Of a stretch of DNA of 64,000 bases, positions 8,300-18,702 are shown piece by piece. A program made the translations under genes and the position numbers. This stretch comes from Hyphococcus sp. (lineage in GTDB: Bacteria > Pseudomonadota > Alphaproteobacteria > Caulobacterales > Parvularculaceae). The notes below the pieces were generated by a model. That model searched no databases. It was not told the origin of the DNA and was given only the letters and a program-made list of their open reading frames with translations. Where the stretch lies: contig JAJFGB010000011.1 in NCBI GenBank assembly GCA_021776335.1, forward strand, positions 434,001-498,000, read 5' to 3'. Each line of letters starts with the position of its first letter. Position 1 is the first letter of the stretch.

Positions 8300-9430
8300 A
8301 TGAAAATCAGAACGACTTTGCTTGCGGCCGCTGCGACTTTGGCGATTGCCCCGGCAGCTCATGCTTATGAAGGCCTTTATGGCGCGATCGGCGCCGGCCT
8401 GAACCTTCTCAAAGACGGCGACGTCAGCAATGACGGCCCTGGCGGCGGCGGCGCCTTTATTTTTGATAGCTCTGCGGATCATTCCAAGGGCATCGGCGTT
8501 TATGCAGCGGTTGGCTATGATTGGGGCAATAGCTGGCGAACGGAATTAGAATTTTCCCATCGCAATAATGATATTACGAGCATCGCTACAAATCCTGGGT
8601 TCGCCGGATTTCCAGCCGGAACCGTTAGCGGCGACTCTACAGCTGTCGCATTGATGTTCAATTTGCTGCATGATTTCAATTCAGGCACGCGGTATACACC
8701 TTACATCGGCGGTGGCGTTGGTTTTGCTGACGTTGACCATGATATCATCGGCGCGAACGGCCCCATTGCAATCGGATATGGCGCAAATAACCGGAGCTTT
8801 GCTTATCAGGGGATTGTTGGCGTTGCCGTTGATTTGGCAGATAGCTTGGCGCTCGATCTTTCTTATCGTTATTTTGGCACCACAAAAGAAAACATCACTG
8901 GGACATTGAACGGCGCTCCGGCCAGCATTGCTGTCGGTTATGGCGCGCACAGCATTTTCGCCGGGTTGCGCTGGAACTTTGGTGCGGAAGAGGCAAAAGC
9001 GCCAGAATATATGGATTGCTGGGACGGTTCGAGTGTGCCTGTGTCGTCTTCATGTCCTCCACAACTTGTCGAAGACGCAAGTGCTGATCTCGATCCGGTG
9101 AATTTCACGGTCTATTTTGATTATGATAAATCGAACCTCACCGCACAGGCGGCAACGCTTGTTCGAGAAGCTGCTTCCCGCGCACTGGCCAACGACATCG
9201 ATACCGTTGTTGTACAAGGTAATGCGGACCGTTCAGGGAACTCTGCCTACAATCAGGCGCTTTCCGAACGTCGCGCCGGCGTTGTGCGTGACGCTCTGGT
9301 GGCCAATGGCGTTTCTTCAGATGGCATCCGCACAGAGGCGTATGGCGAGGAAAATCCAGCGAAACCAACGGCAGACGGTGTGCGCGAGCCGCTTAACCGC
9401 CGCACGGATGTGACGATCAGCTTCGAATAA
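8300..9430 (+). CDS. OmpA-family outer membrane protein with C-terminal peptidoglycan-binding domain
   Basis: Outer-membrane protein of 376 residues. ATG 8300 is chosen because AGGAGG lies 8-13 bp upstream and the protein then begins directly with a signal peptide (MKIRTTLLAAAATLAIAPAA); a longer in-frame start at 8276 is unlikely. Residues about 23-225 form an eight-stranded OmpA/opacity-like barrel rich in Gly and aromatic residues. A short linker with two cysteine-containing turns (D-C-W-D and S-S-C-P-P) follows. The OmpA C-domain starts at VYFDYDKSNL and carries the peptidoglycan-binding N-R-R-T-D-V motif. It probably anchors the outer membrane to the wall. A strong terminator follows, so it is likely monocistronic. 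Confidence 0.92.
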   Translation: MKIRTTLLAAAATLAIAPAAHAYEGLYGAIGAGLNLLKDGDVSNDGPGGGGAFIFDSSADHSKGIGVYAAVGYDWGNSWRTELEFSHRNNDITSIATNPGFAGFPAGTVSGDSTAVALMFNLLHDFNSGTRYTPYIGGGVGFADVDHDIIGANGPIAIGYGANNRSFAYQGIVGVAVDLADSLALDLSYRYFGTTKENITGTLNGAPASIAVGYGAHSIFAGLRWNFGAEEAKAPEYMDCWDGSSVPVSSSCPPQLVEDASADLDPVNFTVYFDYDKSNLTAQAATLVREAASRALANDIDTVVVQGNADRSGNSAYNQALSERRAGVVRDALVANGVSSDGIRTEAYGEENPAKPTADGVREPLNRRTDVTISFE

Positions 9431-9453
9431 GAATCGTCGTCAAAAAAGTAATG

Positions 9454-9488
9454 GAGCCGGTGCAGTGAAAAACTGCACCGGCTCTTTT
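9454..9488 (+). terminator. Intrinsic terminator after the OmpA-family gene
   Basis: 13-bp perfect stem (arms 9454-9466 and 9472-9484, GAGCCGGTGCAGT and its complement), 5-base loop, followed by TTTTA. Placed 23 bp after the stop codon. Confidence 0.9.
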
Positions 9489-9560
9489 ATGTTCTGATTG
9501 GCAGCGCGCCCTAAGGACGAAACCGCCCTCTGCGGAATTTAATCCAACCCTCATTCGATT

Positions 9561-10187
9561 TTATGCAGGACTGTAAATTTTCATAAAGGCGGCGACACCG
9601 CGATTAACCTGATCGTCAATGGCCTCGTCAAGATTGTCCGGGGCCGCGCCCATTAGAACTTTTGTGTGCAACGGTTCTGTAATAAGAGCGCCAAGTTGCC
9701 AAATCGCCTGCCTGGCGTCGGTGATCTCAAATACGCCTTTTTTAGCGAGCCGTTCCATAATCGGCGCATATTGATCAACCATCCATTGCGGGCCGTGCTT
9801 CAGAAACGCTTGCCCGATGGCCGGCGTGCGCTCTGCCTCGAAAGCGGCAATGCGGCGCAGAGATAGCGCTTCTGGCTGCAGAATACCGCGGACAACCTGT
9901 CTGCTGAGTTCGAGGACCAGTTCTCTCGGTTCAAGGCTCGCTTCAATATCATCAACATTGACAGGCAGGAGGTTTTGACAAGTCTCCGTAATCGCCGCCC
10001 CAAAAAGCTCCTCTTTGGAGCGAAAGCGGTTGTAAACTGTGCGCTTTGACACGCCGGCCGTCAGTGCAATGTGGTCCATGCTTGCAGCGTCAAACCCGCG
10101 TGACAAAAAGGTTTTGCGTGCGGCCTCAACGATTGCAGCGGTCTTTATATCGATTGGCGCATCCAGCTGCGCTGCCATTTCCGGCAT
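9561..10187 (-). CDS. TetR/AcrR family transcriptional regulator
   Basis: DNA-binding repressor of 208 residues. The N-terminal TetR helix-turn-helix is clear: AAIVEAARKTFLSRGFDAAS followed by M-D-H-I-A-L-T-A-G-V-S-K-R-T-V-Y-N-R-F. The C-terminal ligand/dimer domain resembles AefR-like TetR_C types. The start is placed at ATG 10187, with AAGGGGG about 6 bp upstream; an in-frame TTG at 10223 adds only unconserved residues. It is transcribed divergently from the class A PBP gene 155 bp away, but nothing shows that it controls that gene. Ligand and regulon are unknown. Confidence 0.9.
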   Translation of the reverse strand: MPEMAAQLDAPIDIKTAAIVEAARKTFLSRGFDAASMDHIALTAGVSKRTVYNRFRSKEELFGAAITETCQNLLPVNVDDIEASLEPRELVLELSRQVVRGILQPEALSLRRIAAFEAERTPAIGQAFLKHGPQWMVDQYAPIMERLAKKGVFEITDARQAIWQLGALITEPLHTKVLMGAAPDNLDEAIDDQVNRGVAAFMKIYSPA

Positions 10188-10342
10188 TGCTAGCCCCCTT
10201 CTACTTGTCTTCCCCGCGATCAAACCAATTATTGCTGATTTTGCTTTTTTTGGAAACTTGCACGCGCAGCCGCAAGGGCAGTCTGTGAACGCATCGATGT
10301 TTGTTTACCTTGCGTTAACCATGGGCTCCGAAGCATAGGGCA

Positions 10343-12211
10343 ATGGCGCGCAAACAGATAAAAAACCGGCGAAAACGGGGCCGCAGATCGCAAGGTGCAC
10401 CAATTGCGCGGCTTTTGGGCGATATTGGCGTTTTTTGCATGACGCTATTGATTGGGTTGGCGGCGCTATTTGCCTATTTTGCCCGCGATTTGCCGGACAC
10501 GCAGGCGCTGTGGCGCGACACGGGCGCGCCAAAAATAACGCTTCTCGCAGCAGACGGATCACCAATTCTCATTCAAGGCGCCAGCGCTGGCGCCCCTGTA
10601 CGGCTGGCGGATTTGCCGATCCATGTGCCTCACGCCATTCTCGCTGTCGAAGATCGCAATTTTTATCATCATTTCGGCGTTAATCCTGTTTCGGTGATCC
10701 GCGCGTTCATCGTCAACGCCAAAGAAGGCGAGATACGCCAGGGCGGTTCGACGATCACCCAGCAATTGGCGAAGAACATCTTCCTGAACGCCGACCGCAC
10801 CATTAAACGTAAAGTGCAGGAATTGTTGTTGGCGGTTTGGCTGGAGCAAAAATTCACCAAGGATGAAATTCTAACACTCTATTTGAACCGTGTTTATTTT
10901 GGCGCTGGCGCATATGGTGTTGATGCTGCGAGTTATCGCTATTTTGGCAAGCAAGCGCGTTTTTTAACGGTAGGTGAAGCCGCTGTCTTGGCGGGCCTTT
11001 TAAAAGCGCCGTCGCGTTTTGCGCCGACGAGTCACCCCGAGGATGCGGGGCGTCGCGGGCGGCTCGTTATTGAACAGATGGTTACGGCGGGTTTTTTGTC
11101 GCGTGCGGAGGCGGATCAAGTCATCGCTCATCCGATACAGCTTTCCTCACCGCGTTTTTCTGCGGCGCCCTTTTTTGTTGACTATGCGCTGCGTGAAGCG
11201 AGCCTGGAGACGCAGGGAATAGACGCCGACTTGATCGTGCACACGACGTTTGAACCCGATATTCAGTCGGCGGCCGAACTAGGGTTGTTTGCGGGGATCG
11301 CGGTTACGCCAGATGACCTCGAGGGTGTTGAAGCCGCAGCGGTGATTGTCGATCAAGAAGGGGCCGTCCGGGCGATGATTGGCGGGCGTGACTATAAGAA
11401 GAGCCAATTTAATCGGGCGGTGCAGGCGCAGCGTCAGCCGGGGTCAGCGTTTAAACCCTTTGTCTATCTTGCGGCACTTAAGGGCGGCGCCAGTGGAGAT
11501 GATGTGGTTCTTGATGCGCCCGTGAAAATCGGCAAATGGGCGCCAGACAACTACAACAGCAAATTTTATGGCGAGATTACACTGCGCGAAGCGCTGGCGC
11601 GTTCACTGAACAGTGCGACGATACGCGTTCAGGAAAACACAGGACGAAACGCTGTGCGGCGTTCCGCCAGGGCTATGGGCTGGCGCGGCCCCTTGAGCCC
11701 GGGGCCGTCACTCGCGCTAGGTGTCGACGCGGTATCGCCGCTCGATCTTGCGGCAGCCTATACGCCCTTCGCCAATGGCGGCTTGCGGGTAGAACCTTAT
11801 GTCATCGATCGCATAGAAACTGCAGAAGGCGACCTTGTATTTAGTCGCGCCGGCTCGAATGTAGGTGAGGCGGCTTCCCCTCAGGTGATCGCGCAAATGA
11901 ATGATATGCTGCGCGGCGTCGTCGAGTGGGGTACCGGGCGAGCCGCAAGCGTTCCCGGATATCGCGCTGCCGGGAAAACCGGTACGTCACAGGACAGCCG
12001 CGACGCCTGGTTTGCAGGTCACGCTGGCGATTTTGTCGCTGTCGTGTGGGTTGGTCGTGATGATAACAGCCCAATGCCCGGCGTCACTGGCGGGCGCTCA
12101 CCTGCCGTGATTTGGCGTGAAGTCATGGTGCGGACATTGGAAACGCAACGGCCATCATCTGTGTTTGCACAGGACGACCCGATCGCCGCATTGCTTGAGC
12201 CCGGAGATTGA
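10343..12211 (+). CDS. Class A penicillin-binding protein (bifunctional transglycosylase/transpeptidase)
   Basis: Peptidoglycan polymerase of 622 residues anchored by one N-terminal TM helix (about 24-48) after a basic cytoplasmic tail. The GT51 transglycosylase domain shows AVEDRNFYHHFG (catalytic E103) and GGSTITQQLAKN. The transpeptidase domain has all three penicillin-binding motifs: SxxK in PGSAFKPF (S368), SxN in R-S-L-N-S-A-T, and KTGT at 545. It polymerises lipid II glycan and crosslinks stem peptides on the periplasmic face. The size is compact for PBP1A but normal for alphaproteobacterial class A PBPs; assignment to a named E. coli paralogue is not attempted. It converges with the YgjP-like gene (3-bp gap). 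Confidence 0.95.
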   Translation: MARKQIKNRRKRGRRSQGAPIARLLGDIGVFCMTLLIGLAALFAYFARDLPDTQALWRDTGAPKITLLAADGSPILIQGASAGAPVRLADLPIHVPHAILAVEDRNFYHHFGVNPVSVIRAFIVNAKEGEIRQGGSTITQQLAKNIFLNADRTIKRKVQELLLAVWLEQKFTKDEILTLYLNRVYFGAGAYGVDAASYRYFGKQARFLTVGEAAVLAGLLKAPSRFAPTSHPEDAGRRGRLVIEQMVTAGFLSRAEADQVIAHPIQLSSPRFSAAPFFVDYALREASLETQGIDADLIVHTTFEPDIQSAAELGLFAGIAVTPDDLEGVEAAAVIVDQEGAVRAMIGGRDYKKSQFNRAVQAQRQPGSAFKPFVYLAALKGGASGDDVVLDAPVKIGKWAPDNYNSKFYGEITLREALARSLNSATIRVQENTGRNAVRRSARAMGWRGPLSPGPSLALGVDAVSPLDLAAAYTPFANGGLRVEPYVIDRIETAEGDLVFSRAGSNVGEAASPQVIAQMNDMLRGVVEWGTGRAASVPGYRAAGKTGTSQDSRDAWFAGHAGDFVAVVWVGRDDNSPMPGVTGGRSPAVIWREVMVRTLETQRPSSVFAQDDPIAALLEPGD

Positions 12212-12214
12212 CTT

Positions 12215-13012
12215 TTACCGGCCAGCGCTGGCGCCGTATGAAAACAAAGACGCCCCGTGATTATTAAACCAATTGGCTGCTGCCCGTGCGTCAACATCCA
12301 GCGTTGCCAATAGCCGCCAGAATGCTGGCGAATGGTCTAAATGGATAAGGTGCACGCATTCATGGGCTGCCACATATTCGAGAATAGCAGGCGGCGCCAG
12401 GATCAGCCGCCAGGAGAACGACAATGTTCCGTCTGATGAGCATGACCCCCAACGCGTGCGCGTGTCGCGTATTCTGATCGGGCCGCGTTTTTTGCCAAGG
12501 CGCTCACAATAATGATCGACGCGGCTCAGAAGATTTGAGCGCGCCTGGCTTTTTAGCCAGTCTGTCATGCGTCGATTGATGTGTGCCGGCTCGCCGCCAA
12601 CCCTGATGACCGGGAGGTAATCATGCTCCACGCGGATCGTCGCCCGGGGACCGCCGCTATTGATGATCAGGTGATCATCACCGCAAAACGGTATTTTCAT
12701 ACCTGCAACGAATGGTTTTCCCCGAAGGTCGTCACTCAACTGCCCGGCGATCCAGTCGATCCGTTCATTGGCGAATCGGATTGCTTCGGGCATAGTGCGC
12801 TTGGATGGCGCCGTGACCAGAATTTCCCCGGCCACCGGATCAACTTTTATGATCAATCGTTTGGCGCGGCGATTGACCCGGGCGACCACTGGCACGCTGC
12901 GCTCGCCGATATTGATTTCGGTTCTGGTAATGTGATTTACGGACATGACTATACTATGATCAAACGCTGGGCTTCCAAAGATGCATCCTCGCCTGTTTCG
13001 CCGAAAGATCAA
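12215..13012 (-). CDS. YgjP-like zinc metallopeptidase domain protein (DUF45)
   Basis: Putative cytoplasmic metalloprotease of up to 265 residues related to YgjP/DUF45. The zinc motif HECVH lies in AAHECVHLIHLDHSPAFW, with a third histidine ligand in the following H-S-P-A-F-W, as usual for the family. The upstream conserved block reads RWGSCSSDGTLSFSWRLILA. The start is uncertain: the open frame begins at 13012, but an ATG at 12946 (MSVNHITRTE) would remove 22 unconserved residues and leave more room for the divergent mutS promoter. Cellular substrate is unknown; E. coli YgjP has been poorly characterised. The gene is convergent with the PBP gene and divergent from mutS. Confidence 0.85.
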   Translation of the reverse strand: MIFRRNRRGCIFGSPAFDHSIVMSVNHITRTEINIGERSVPVVARVNRRAKRLIIKVDPVAGEILVTAPSKRTMPEAIRFANERIDWIAGQLSDDLRGKPFVAGMKIPFCGDDHLIINSGGPRATIRVEHDYLPVIRVGGEPAHINRRMTDWLKSQARSNLLSRVDHYCERLGKKRGPIRIRDTRTRWGSCSSDGTLSFSWRLILAPPAILEYVAAHECVHLIHLDHSPAFWRLLATLDVDARAAANWFNNHGASLFSYGASAGR

Positions 13013-13080
13013 TCATGTTTGGCGCAGGACGGAAAAATTAACACTCGCCAGTTGCGACTTAACTGAGACGGCATGATTTG

Positions 13081-15816
13081 ATGGCAAAGACAGCGCCTTT
13101 ATCGGCCAATTCGAAAAAGACCGTGCGCGCGAAGCTGGCAGCGCAGCCAACGCCCATGATGGTGCAGTATATATCTATCAAAGAGAAAGCAGAAGACGCG
13201 CTATTATTCTATCGAATGGGTGATTTTTACGAGTTATTCTTCGACGATGCGATCGCCGCCGCCGGTGTTCTTGGTATCACGCTGACCAAACGCGGTCAGC
13301 ATGGCGGAGAAGACATACCCATGTGCGGTGTGCCTTACCACGCGCATGAGAACTATCTTGCCAAGCTGATCCGCGCTGGATTTAAGGTTGCGATCTGTGA
13401 GCAAATGGAAAACCCGGAAGCCGCCAAAAAACGCGGATCAAAATCCGTTGTGCGCCGGGAAATTGTTCGCACGGTGACACCCGGCACTATTTTGGAAGAT
13501 GCGCTGCTTGATGCGCGCGCCAATAATTTTTTAAGTGCTGTTTCCATTCTGCGCGGCGGCGAAGAGGCGGCGCTCGCATGGGTCGATGTTTCAACGGGTG
13601 AGTTATTTGTGCGCGACACCAATTTGGATGGTCTCGCCGCCGACATCGCCGCCATCTCACCAAAGGAATTATTGGCGCCTGACCTTGTTGACGCGGATGG
13701 CTGGCGTTCCAGGCTTTCAGAGTTCAGCGATACCCTATCGCTGACATGGCAGCCGTCGCAATATTTTGATTCAACTTCGGGCCAGCGCCGCATCATGGAG
13801 GCGTTCAGCGTTGCATCGCTGGATGGTTTTGGCAGTTTTTCACGGGCGGAGTGCGGCGCCCTCGGCGCTCTCTTGTCCTATGTCGAGTTGACGCAAGCCG
13901 GGCGCATGCCGGTGTTGAGCCCGCCGCGACGCGCGGCGGTTACCGAAACCATGGCAATCGACGCGGCGACCAGAGCTTCTCTTGAATTGCTGGAAACACA
14001 AAATGGCAGCAGAAAAGGATCGCTGCTTTGGGCGGTTGATCACACGGTAACCGGCGCGGGCGCTCGGCGTCTCGCAACTCGCCTCGCCAGACCATTGTGC
14101 GACGTAGCGCCTATTGCTGCGCGTTATGATGCAATCAGTTACTTTTGCGATGCGCCTGTGTTGCGTGAGGCTGTGCGTCATTGCCTCAAGGAAACGCCTG
14201 ATATTGCGCGCTCGCTATCACGCCTTTCTTTAGGGCGCGGCGGCCCCCGTGATTTCGCAGCCATTCGCGATGCATTAATAGCCGCGCGCTCGATCGCAAA
14301 AGACATCGCCGGCGCGAACAGTCTGGATAACATGCCGGCGGTTGTTCGGTCGGACGCCGCCGCGCTTGAGGATTGTGAGGGAGAGGGGTTTTCTGCGTTA
14401 ACAAGCAAACTACGCCAGGCGCTTGATGAAAATCTGCCGATGCTGGCGCGTGATGGCGGGTTTATCGCTAAAGGTTTTGATCCGGCGCTCGATTCGGTGC
14501 GTGTGTTGCGTGATGAGTCCCGCCGTGTGATCGCTGGCCTTGAAATGCAATATCGTGACATTGCCGGCGTTAAAACGCTTAAAATTCGGCACAATAATGT
14601 GCTTGGCTATTTCGTTGAGACACCGCCGTCGCAGGGCGACCGGTTGCTCGCGCCGCCAATGAATGAAACTTTTATTCATCGTCAGACGTTGGCGAGTGCT
14701 GTGCGATTTACAACTACAGAGCTTGCAGAGCTTGATGCAAAAATTTCCCGTGCACGGGATGAGGCGTTGGCGCGTGAGCTCGAGATTTTTGAAGATATAT
14801 CAAATTCCATTCTCGAACGCCGTGATGAATTGACAACGACTGCTGCGGCGATTGCTGATCTTGATGTGGCTGCAGCGCTTGCTGATCTTGCAGTCGAACA
14901 TTCATTTGTTCGGCCGCAGATCGATAATTCCTTCTCCTTTGATATCAAGGAGGGACGTCACGCCGTTGTTGAACGCAGCAGCGCAACTGGCGATGCGGGT
15001 TTCATCGCCAATGATTGCCTCTTAAGCAAAGATGGTGACGCGCATTTATGGCTCATTACTGGGCCTAATATGGCCGGGAAATCTACCTTCCTGCGGCAGA
15101 ACGCGCTTATTGCCATTCTTGCGCAAGCCGGGTCGTTTGTTCCTGCAGCGTCAGCGCATATCGGTGTTATTGATCGCGTTTTTTCGCGCGTCGGCGCTGC
15201 GGATGATCTTGCGAAGGGGCGGTCCACCTTCATGGTCGAAATGGTGGAAACGGCTGCGATCCTTCACCAGGCAAGTGAACGCTCGTTGGTTGTGCTCGAC
15301 GAAATTGGGCGAGGTACGTCGACATTTGACGGGCTCTCCATCGCCTGGGCGGCTGTGGAGCATCTTCACGAAACGAATCGCTGCCGCGGTTTGTTCGCGA
15401 CACATTACCATGAATTGACAGCATTGTCGGATCAGCTCGGGCGCATGTTCAACATGTCCATGAAGGTGCGCGAATGGAAAAACGATGTCGTCTTCCTGCA
15501 CGAGGTGGCGCCGGGCCCCGCCGATCGATCCTACGGCGTTGCGGTTGCGCGCCTTGCGGGCCTGCCTGCGCCGGTGATTGTGCGCGCTGAAGCCGTATTG
15601 GCGCTGCTTGAAAAGCAAAGGGCGGATGGCGGCGCCGTCGAAGATTTGCCTCTTTTTGCGGCAGCAGGCCCGCTCGAAACATCAGAAGAGAGTGAAGAAG
15701 GGGAATATGAGGAGGCGCTGGCGGCGGCGCTGCAGAAACTTGACCCCGATGCGATGTCGCCGCGCGAGGCCATTGATGCACTCTATCAGCTGAAACAGAT
15801 ATTAGGGGGCCGCTAG
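13081..15816 (+). CDS. mutS: DNA mismatch repair protein MutS
   Basis: Mismatch-recognition ATPase of methyl-independent or methyl-directed repair, 911 residues from ATG 13081 (an adjacent in-frame TTG at 13078 is the other option). The N-terminal mismatch-binding domain has the Phe-x-Glu motif in [14 protein letters not shown]. The connector, lever and clamp domains follow, then the ABC-type ATPase with Walker [10 protein letters not shown] at about 661, signature region GRSTFMVEM, Walker [17 protein letters not shown] and the His switch FATHYHEL. The C-terminal dimerisation tail is present. The length is slightly above the E. coli protein (853). It stands alone, 105 bp upstream of glnD; mutS next to glnD is a familiar alphaproteobacterial neighbourhood. 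Confidence 0.97.
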   Translation: MAKTAPLSANSKKTVRAKLAAQPTPMMVQYISIKEKAEDALLFYRMGDFYELFFDDAIAAAGVLGITLTKRGQHGGEDIPMCGVPYHAHENYLAKLIRAGFKVAICEQMENPEAAKKRGSKSVVRREIVRTVTPGTILEDALLDARANNFLSAVSILRGGEEAALAWVDVSTGELFVRDTNLDGLAADIAAISPKELLAPDLVDADGWRSRLSEFSDTLSLTWQPSQYFDSTSGQRRIMEAFSVASLDGFGSFSRAECGALGALLSYVELTQAGRMPVLSPPRRAAVTETMAIDAATRASLELLETQNGSRKGSLLWAVDHTVTGAGARRLATRLARPLCDVAPIAARYDAISYFCDAPVLREAVRHCLKETPDIARSLSRLSLGRGGPRDFAAIRDALIAARSIAKDIAGANSLDNMPAVVRSDAAALEDCEGEGFSALTSKLRQALDENLPMLARDGGFIAKGFDPALDSVRVLRDESRRVIAGLEMQYRDIAGVKTLKIRHNNVLGYFVETPPSQGDRLLAPPMNETFIHRQTLASAVRFTTTELAELDAKISRARDEALARELEIFEDISNSILERRDELTTTAAAIADLDVAAALADLAVEHSFVRPQIDNSFSFDIKEGRHAVVERSSATGDAGFIANDCLLSKDGDAHLWLITGPNMAGKSTFLRQNALIAILAQAGSFVPAASAHIGVIDRVFSRVGAADDLAKGRSTFMVEMVETAAILHQASERSLVVLDEIGRGTSTFDGLSIAWAAVEHLHETNRCRGLFATHYHELTALSDQLGRMFNMSMKVREWKNDVVFLHEVAPGPADRSYGVAVARLAGLPAPVIVRAEAVLALLEKQRADGGAVEDLPLFAAAGPLETSEESEEGEYEEALAAALQKLDPDAMSPREAIDALYQLKQILGGR

Positions 15817-15921
15817 CACGCTTCCGGAAAAGTCGAAAAGGACGCGGTTGAATTTCATTGTGCGCCAAGGCAACAATAGCGAGCCCGAAGACTTAGCGAC
15901 GTCAGAACGGATCCGGCCAAC

Positions 15922-18642
15922 GTGACGAAACCATCAACGCCGAGCGGCGGCCAGCAACTCATTGCACGTTCGGCAATCAATAAGGCCATCGCTGAGGCAA
16001 TCGCCGAAGAGCGCGCGGGACAAGCATATGGTGTTACCGGCAAGGTTCTGAAAAATACAATTATTGACCTTCGCCGTCAGACGCTGCGTCGGTTTGTGCG
16101 TGGCGACCACATTACTGCACAACTTTCCGAAGGTGTTGACCTTGTCGTTCGAGGGCTTTTCGCGGCGGCGCCGGAAAATGTTCGCAGCGAGCTATGCATT
16201 GTCGCTGTCGGCGGTTATGGGCGCAGCGAGCTTGCGCCTTATTCAGATGTTGATTTGTTGTTTCTATACGATCCAGGCTTCGAAGAACAGTTGAGCGCGG
16301 CGCTCGATTTGTTCTTGTATCCGCTGTGGGATTCCGGATTGAAAATTGGTTATTCGGCGCATTCCGCACAAAGTGCTGTTCAATTCGCCAAGGACGATAT
16401 GGTCGCGCGCACCGCGTATCTTGATGCGCGCTTGATAAGCGGCCCTGATGCGCTTTTCGGCATGTTTCAATCGACCTATGACAAGCTGCGTCGGAAAACA
16501 AAAAGTCAGTTTGTGGCTGCCAAACTCGACGAACAAAATAAGCGACAGGCAAAATCTTTCGAAACAAGGTATCTTGTCGAGCCTGACGTCAAGGAGGGCA
16601 AGGGTGGGTTACGTGATCTTCAAACGATCCGCTGGCTCTACAAATATGTTTACGGAGGTTCTGTCGGCGGAAATCGCGCTGCCGATAAAGTGATGGAGCC
16701 ATCAGAGCGACGCGCCCTCGCTAAAGCCGAACGGTTTTTGTGGTCTGTGCGCGCCCACATGCATGATTTCCGCGGCCGCGCAGATGAAAAGCTGACCTTC
16801 GATATACAACCCGACATTGCCGAACGGCTCGGATATCAAGATCGACCCGACATGCTGGCCGCCGAACGGCTCATGAAACACTATTTTGTCAATACAGTTG
16901 AAATCGGACGCCTCACACGAATTCTTTGCGCTCGCCTCGAAGAGGAGCGCGCCAAGCGCCTGCCGCATCTGCCAAAGCTTCTGCCGCGCCGATTGCAGGC
17001 GGATGAAGCGCCGGGCAAACCCAATCTGCGTATCCACAATGGCCGCCTCGATTTCGGAAGCGCAGCGAAAGCACGACGTCAACCCCGCGACCTCTTCCGT
17101 TTATTTCGGGCATACTCAAAACAGCCAAAGATAGATTTTCATCCTGCAGCGCTTGCTATCGTGACAGAGCAAGTTCCTCAGGTCGTTTCGGATGTTCGTG
17201 CGGATCCAGTTGTGGCAGGGCTCTTTAACGCCATATTGATCGATGCTGTCGATCCGGTTCGTGTCTTGAGAATCATGACCGAAACAGGGCTGCTTGGAAA
17301 ATATATCCCGGCCTTTGGTTCGATTGTCGGGCGCATCGACTATGGTCTTTATCGGCGCTTTACGCTTGATGAGCATGTTTTGCGTTGTATTGGATTGCTG
17401 GCGCAAATTCGCAAAGACGGATTAAAAAAACAACACCCGATCACGACGCAGATTGTACAGCAAGCAGATAACCCGTTGCTCTTTTACGTGGCGCTTTTGC
17501 TGCATGAGTCGATCTGGTCCGTAAAGCGGAAATCCATAGCCGAATGTGAAAGGCTTGTTGCGCGTATATCAAAACGTCTGGGGTTGAATGCAGAAGACGC
17601 AGCACTCGCAGGCTGGGCGTCAGCGCGGCACTTATTGATGGTGCGCACTGCGGAACGTCGAAACCTCGCTGACATACAGGTTATTTCAACATTTGCTCAA
17701 ACTGTTGGCGCGCGCGAGCGTCTTGACTTGATGCTTGTCTTGTCGGTTTGTCACTTGCGCGTCGTTGGCGTTCAATCATGGGATGAAATAACGCGCCGTC
17801 AACTTTCTGAACTTTATGAAGGCGCCAAAACCTGGATTGATCAAGGCGAAAGCGCAGTGGTCGAAAAATTCGAGGCTCGGGCTGCGGCGGTCCGCGCGGA
17901 AGCAAAAGAACGGCTTGCTGATTGGGCGGACAAAGATAAGGAAGATTTCTTGAGCCGACTGACAGGGCCAATATTGCGTTCTGTTGATCCTGATATCATC
18001 GTACGGTTTGCCCATCTCGCGCGGGCGGCAAAAAAAGACAGAACCACCAGCGCCGTCACGGTGACGCCACGAGATGGTGATCTTGAAGCCATTGTTTATG
18101 CTGATGATCGGTCGGGCCTGCTCGCTGACCTGGCTGGTGCTATTGCGTCGAGCGCTATGAGTGTCCGTGCGGTTCAAGCGCTGACGACGCGAGATGGAAA
18201 GGCGATCGATATTTTTGTCATTCAGTCTTCGGATGGATTTCCCATTGATGACGTCGACCAGGCGCAGCGCGTTCATCATGCGCTTCTTGGTGTTGCGGGT
18301 GCATCGCCTGAAAAAAGACCGTCTATGAAACGCCGTTTCGGTGACCGGCGGTCAATATTTACTGTTGAGCCTGTCGTGCGAATAGAACAAGACGCCTCGG
18401 AGGATGCCACGGTGATAGAGACCGAAGGCCTTGATCGCCCAGGACTGCTCTTTGAATTAACCGCTGCTTTGTCACGGCTTGGTCTCACAATCGTGTCCGC
18501 CCATGTTGCCACATATGGCGAGCGCGCAGTCGATGCCTTTTATCTCAAAACCAGTTCCGGCGATAAAATTACGGACGCCAAGCTTTTATCGCGCATCGAA
18601 AAAAGCGTGATGCAGGTTCTTTCTGCTGGTTCTAATCCATAA
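15922..18642 (+). CDS. glnD: Bifunctional PII uridylyltransferase/uridylyl-removing protein GlnD, with degenerate HD domain
   Basis: Nitrogen-status sensor that uridylylates PII proteins when glutamine is low; 906 residues from a GTG start. The nucleotidyltransferase motif GGYGRSELAPYSDVDLLFLY is intact, as is the later GKGGLRDLQTIRWLY block. Two C-terminal ACT domains are clear (A-D-D-R-S-G-L-L-A-D-L and L-D-R-P-G-L-L-F-E-L). The central HD domain, which hydrolyses UMP from PII in typical GlnD, is eroded. The HD dyad reads HE (H528-E529), the following K-G/D-H-S block is absent, the HHLLM site is RHLLM (R569-H570), and the late Asp is His611. Uridylyl-removing activity is therefore doubtful. 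The reading frame is uninterrupted, so this is not a simple pseudogene. Confidence 0.93.
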   Translation: MTKPSTPSGGQQLIARSAINKAIAEAIAEERAGQAYGVTGKVLKNTIIDLRRQTLRRFVRGDHITAQLSEGVDLVVRGLFAAAPENVRSELCIVAVGGYGRSELAPYSDVDLLFLYDPGFEEQLSAALDLFLYPLWDSGLKIGYSAHSAQSAVQFAKDDMVARTAYLDARLISGPDALFGMFQSTYDKLRRKTKSQFVAAKLDEQNKRQAKSFETRYLVEPDVKEGKGGLRDLQTIRWLYKYVYGGSVGGNRAADKVMEPSERRALAKAERFLWSVRAHMHDFRGRADEKLTFDIQPDIAERLGYQDRPDMLAAERLMKHYFVNTVEIGRLTRILCARLEEERAKRLPHLPKLLPRRLQADEAPGKPNLRIHNGRLDFGSAAKARRQPRDLFRLFRAYSKQPKIDFHPAALAIVTEQVPQVVSDVRADPVVAGLFNAILIDAVDPVRVLRIMTETGLLGKYIPAFGSIVGRIDYGLYRRFTLDEHVLRCIGLLAQIRKDGLKKQHPITTQIVQQADNPLLFYVALLLHESIWSVKRKSIAECERLVARISKRLGLNAEDAALAGWASARHLLMVRTAERRNLADIQVISTFAQTVGARERLDLMLVLSVCHLRVVGVQSWDEITRRQLSELYEGAKTWIDQGESAVVEKFEARAAAVRAEAKERLADWADKDKEDFLSRLTGPILRSVDPDIIVRFAHLARAAKKDRTTSAVTVTPRDGDLEAIVYADDRSGLLADLAGAIASSAMSVRAVQALTTRDGKAIDIFVIQSSDGFPIDDVDQAQRVHHALLGVAGASPEKRPSMKRRFGDRRSIFTVEPVVRIEQDASEDATVIETEGLDRPGLLFELTAALSRLGLTIVSAHVATYGERAVDAFYLKTSSGDKITDAKLLSRIEKSVMQVLSAGSNP

Positions 18643-18702
18643 ACCGCTTTATCCCTCATCGCCTCAATTGACCCGCCTGCGGCCCCTTTTTGAAATGAAC
18701 TG

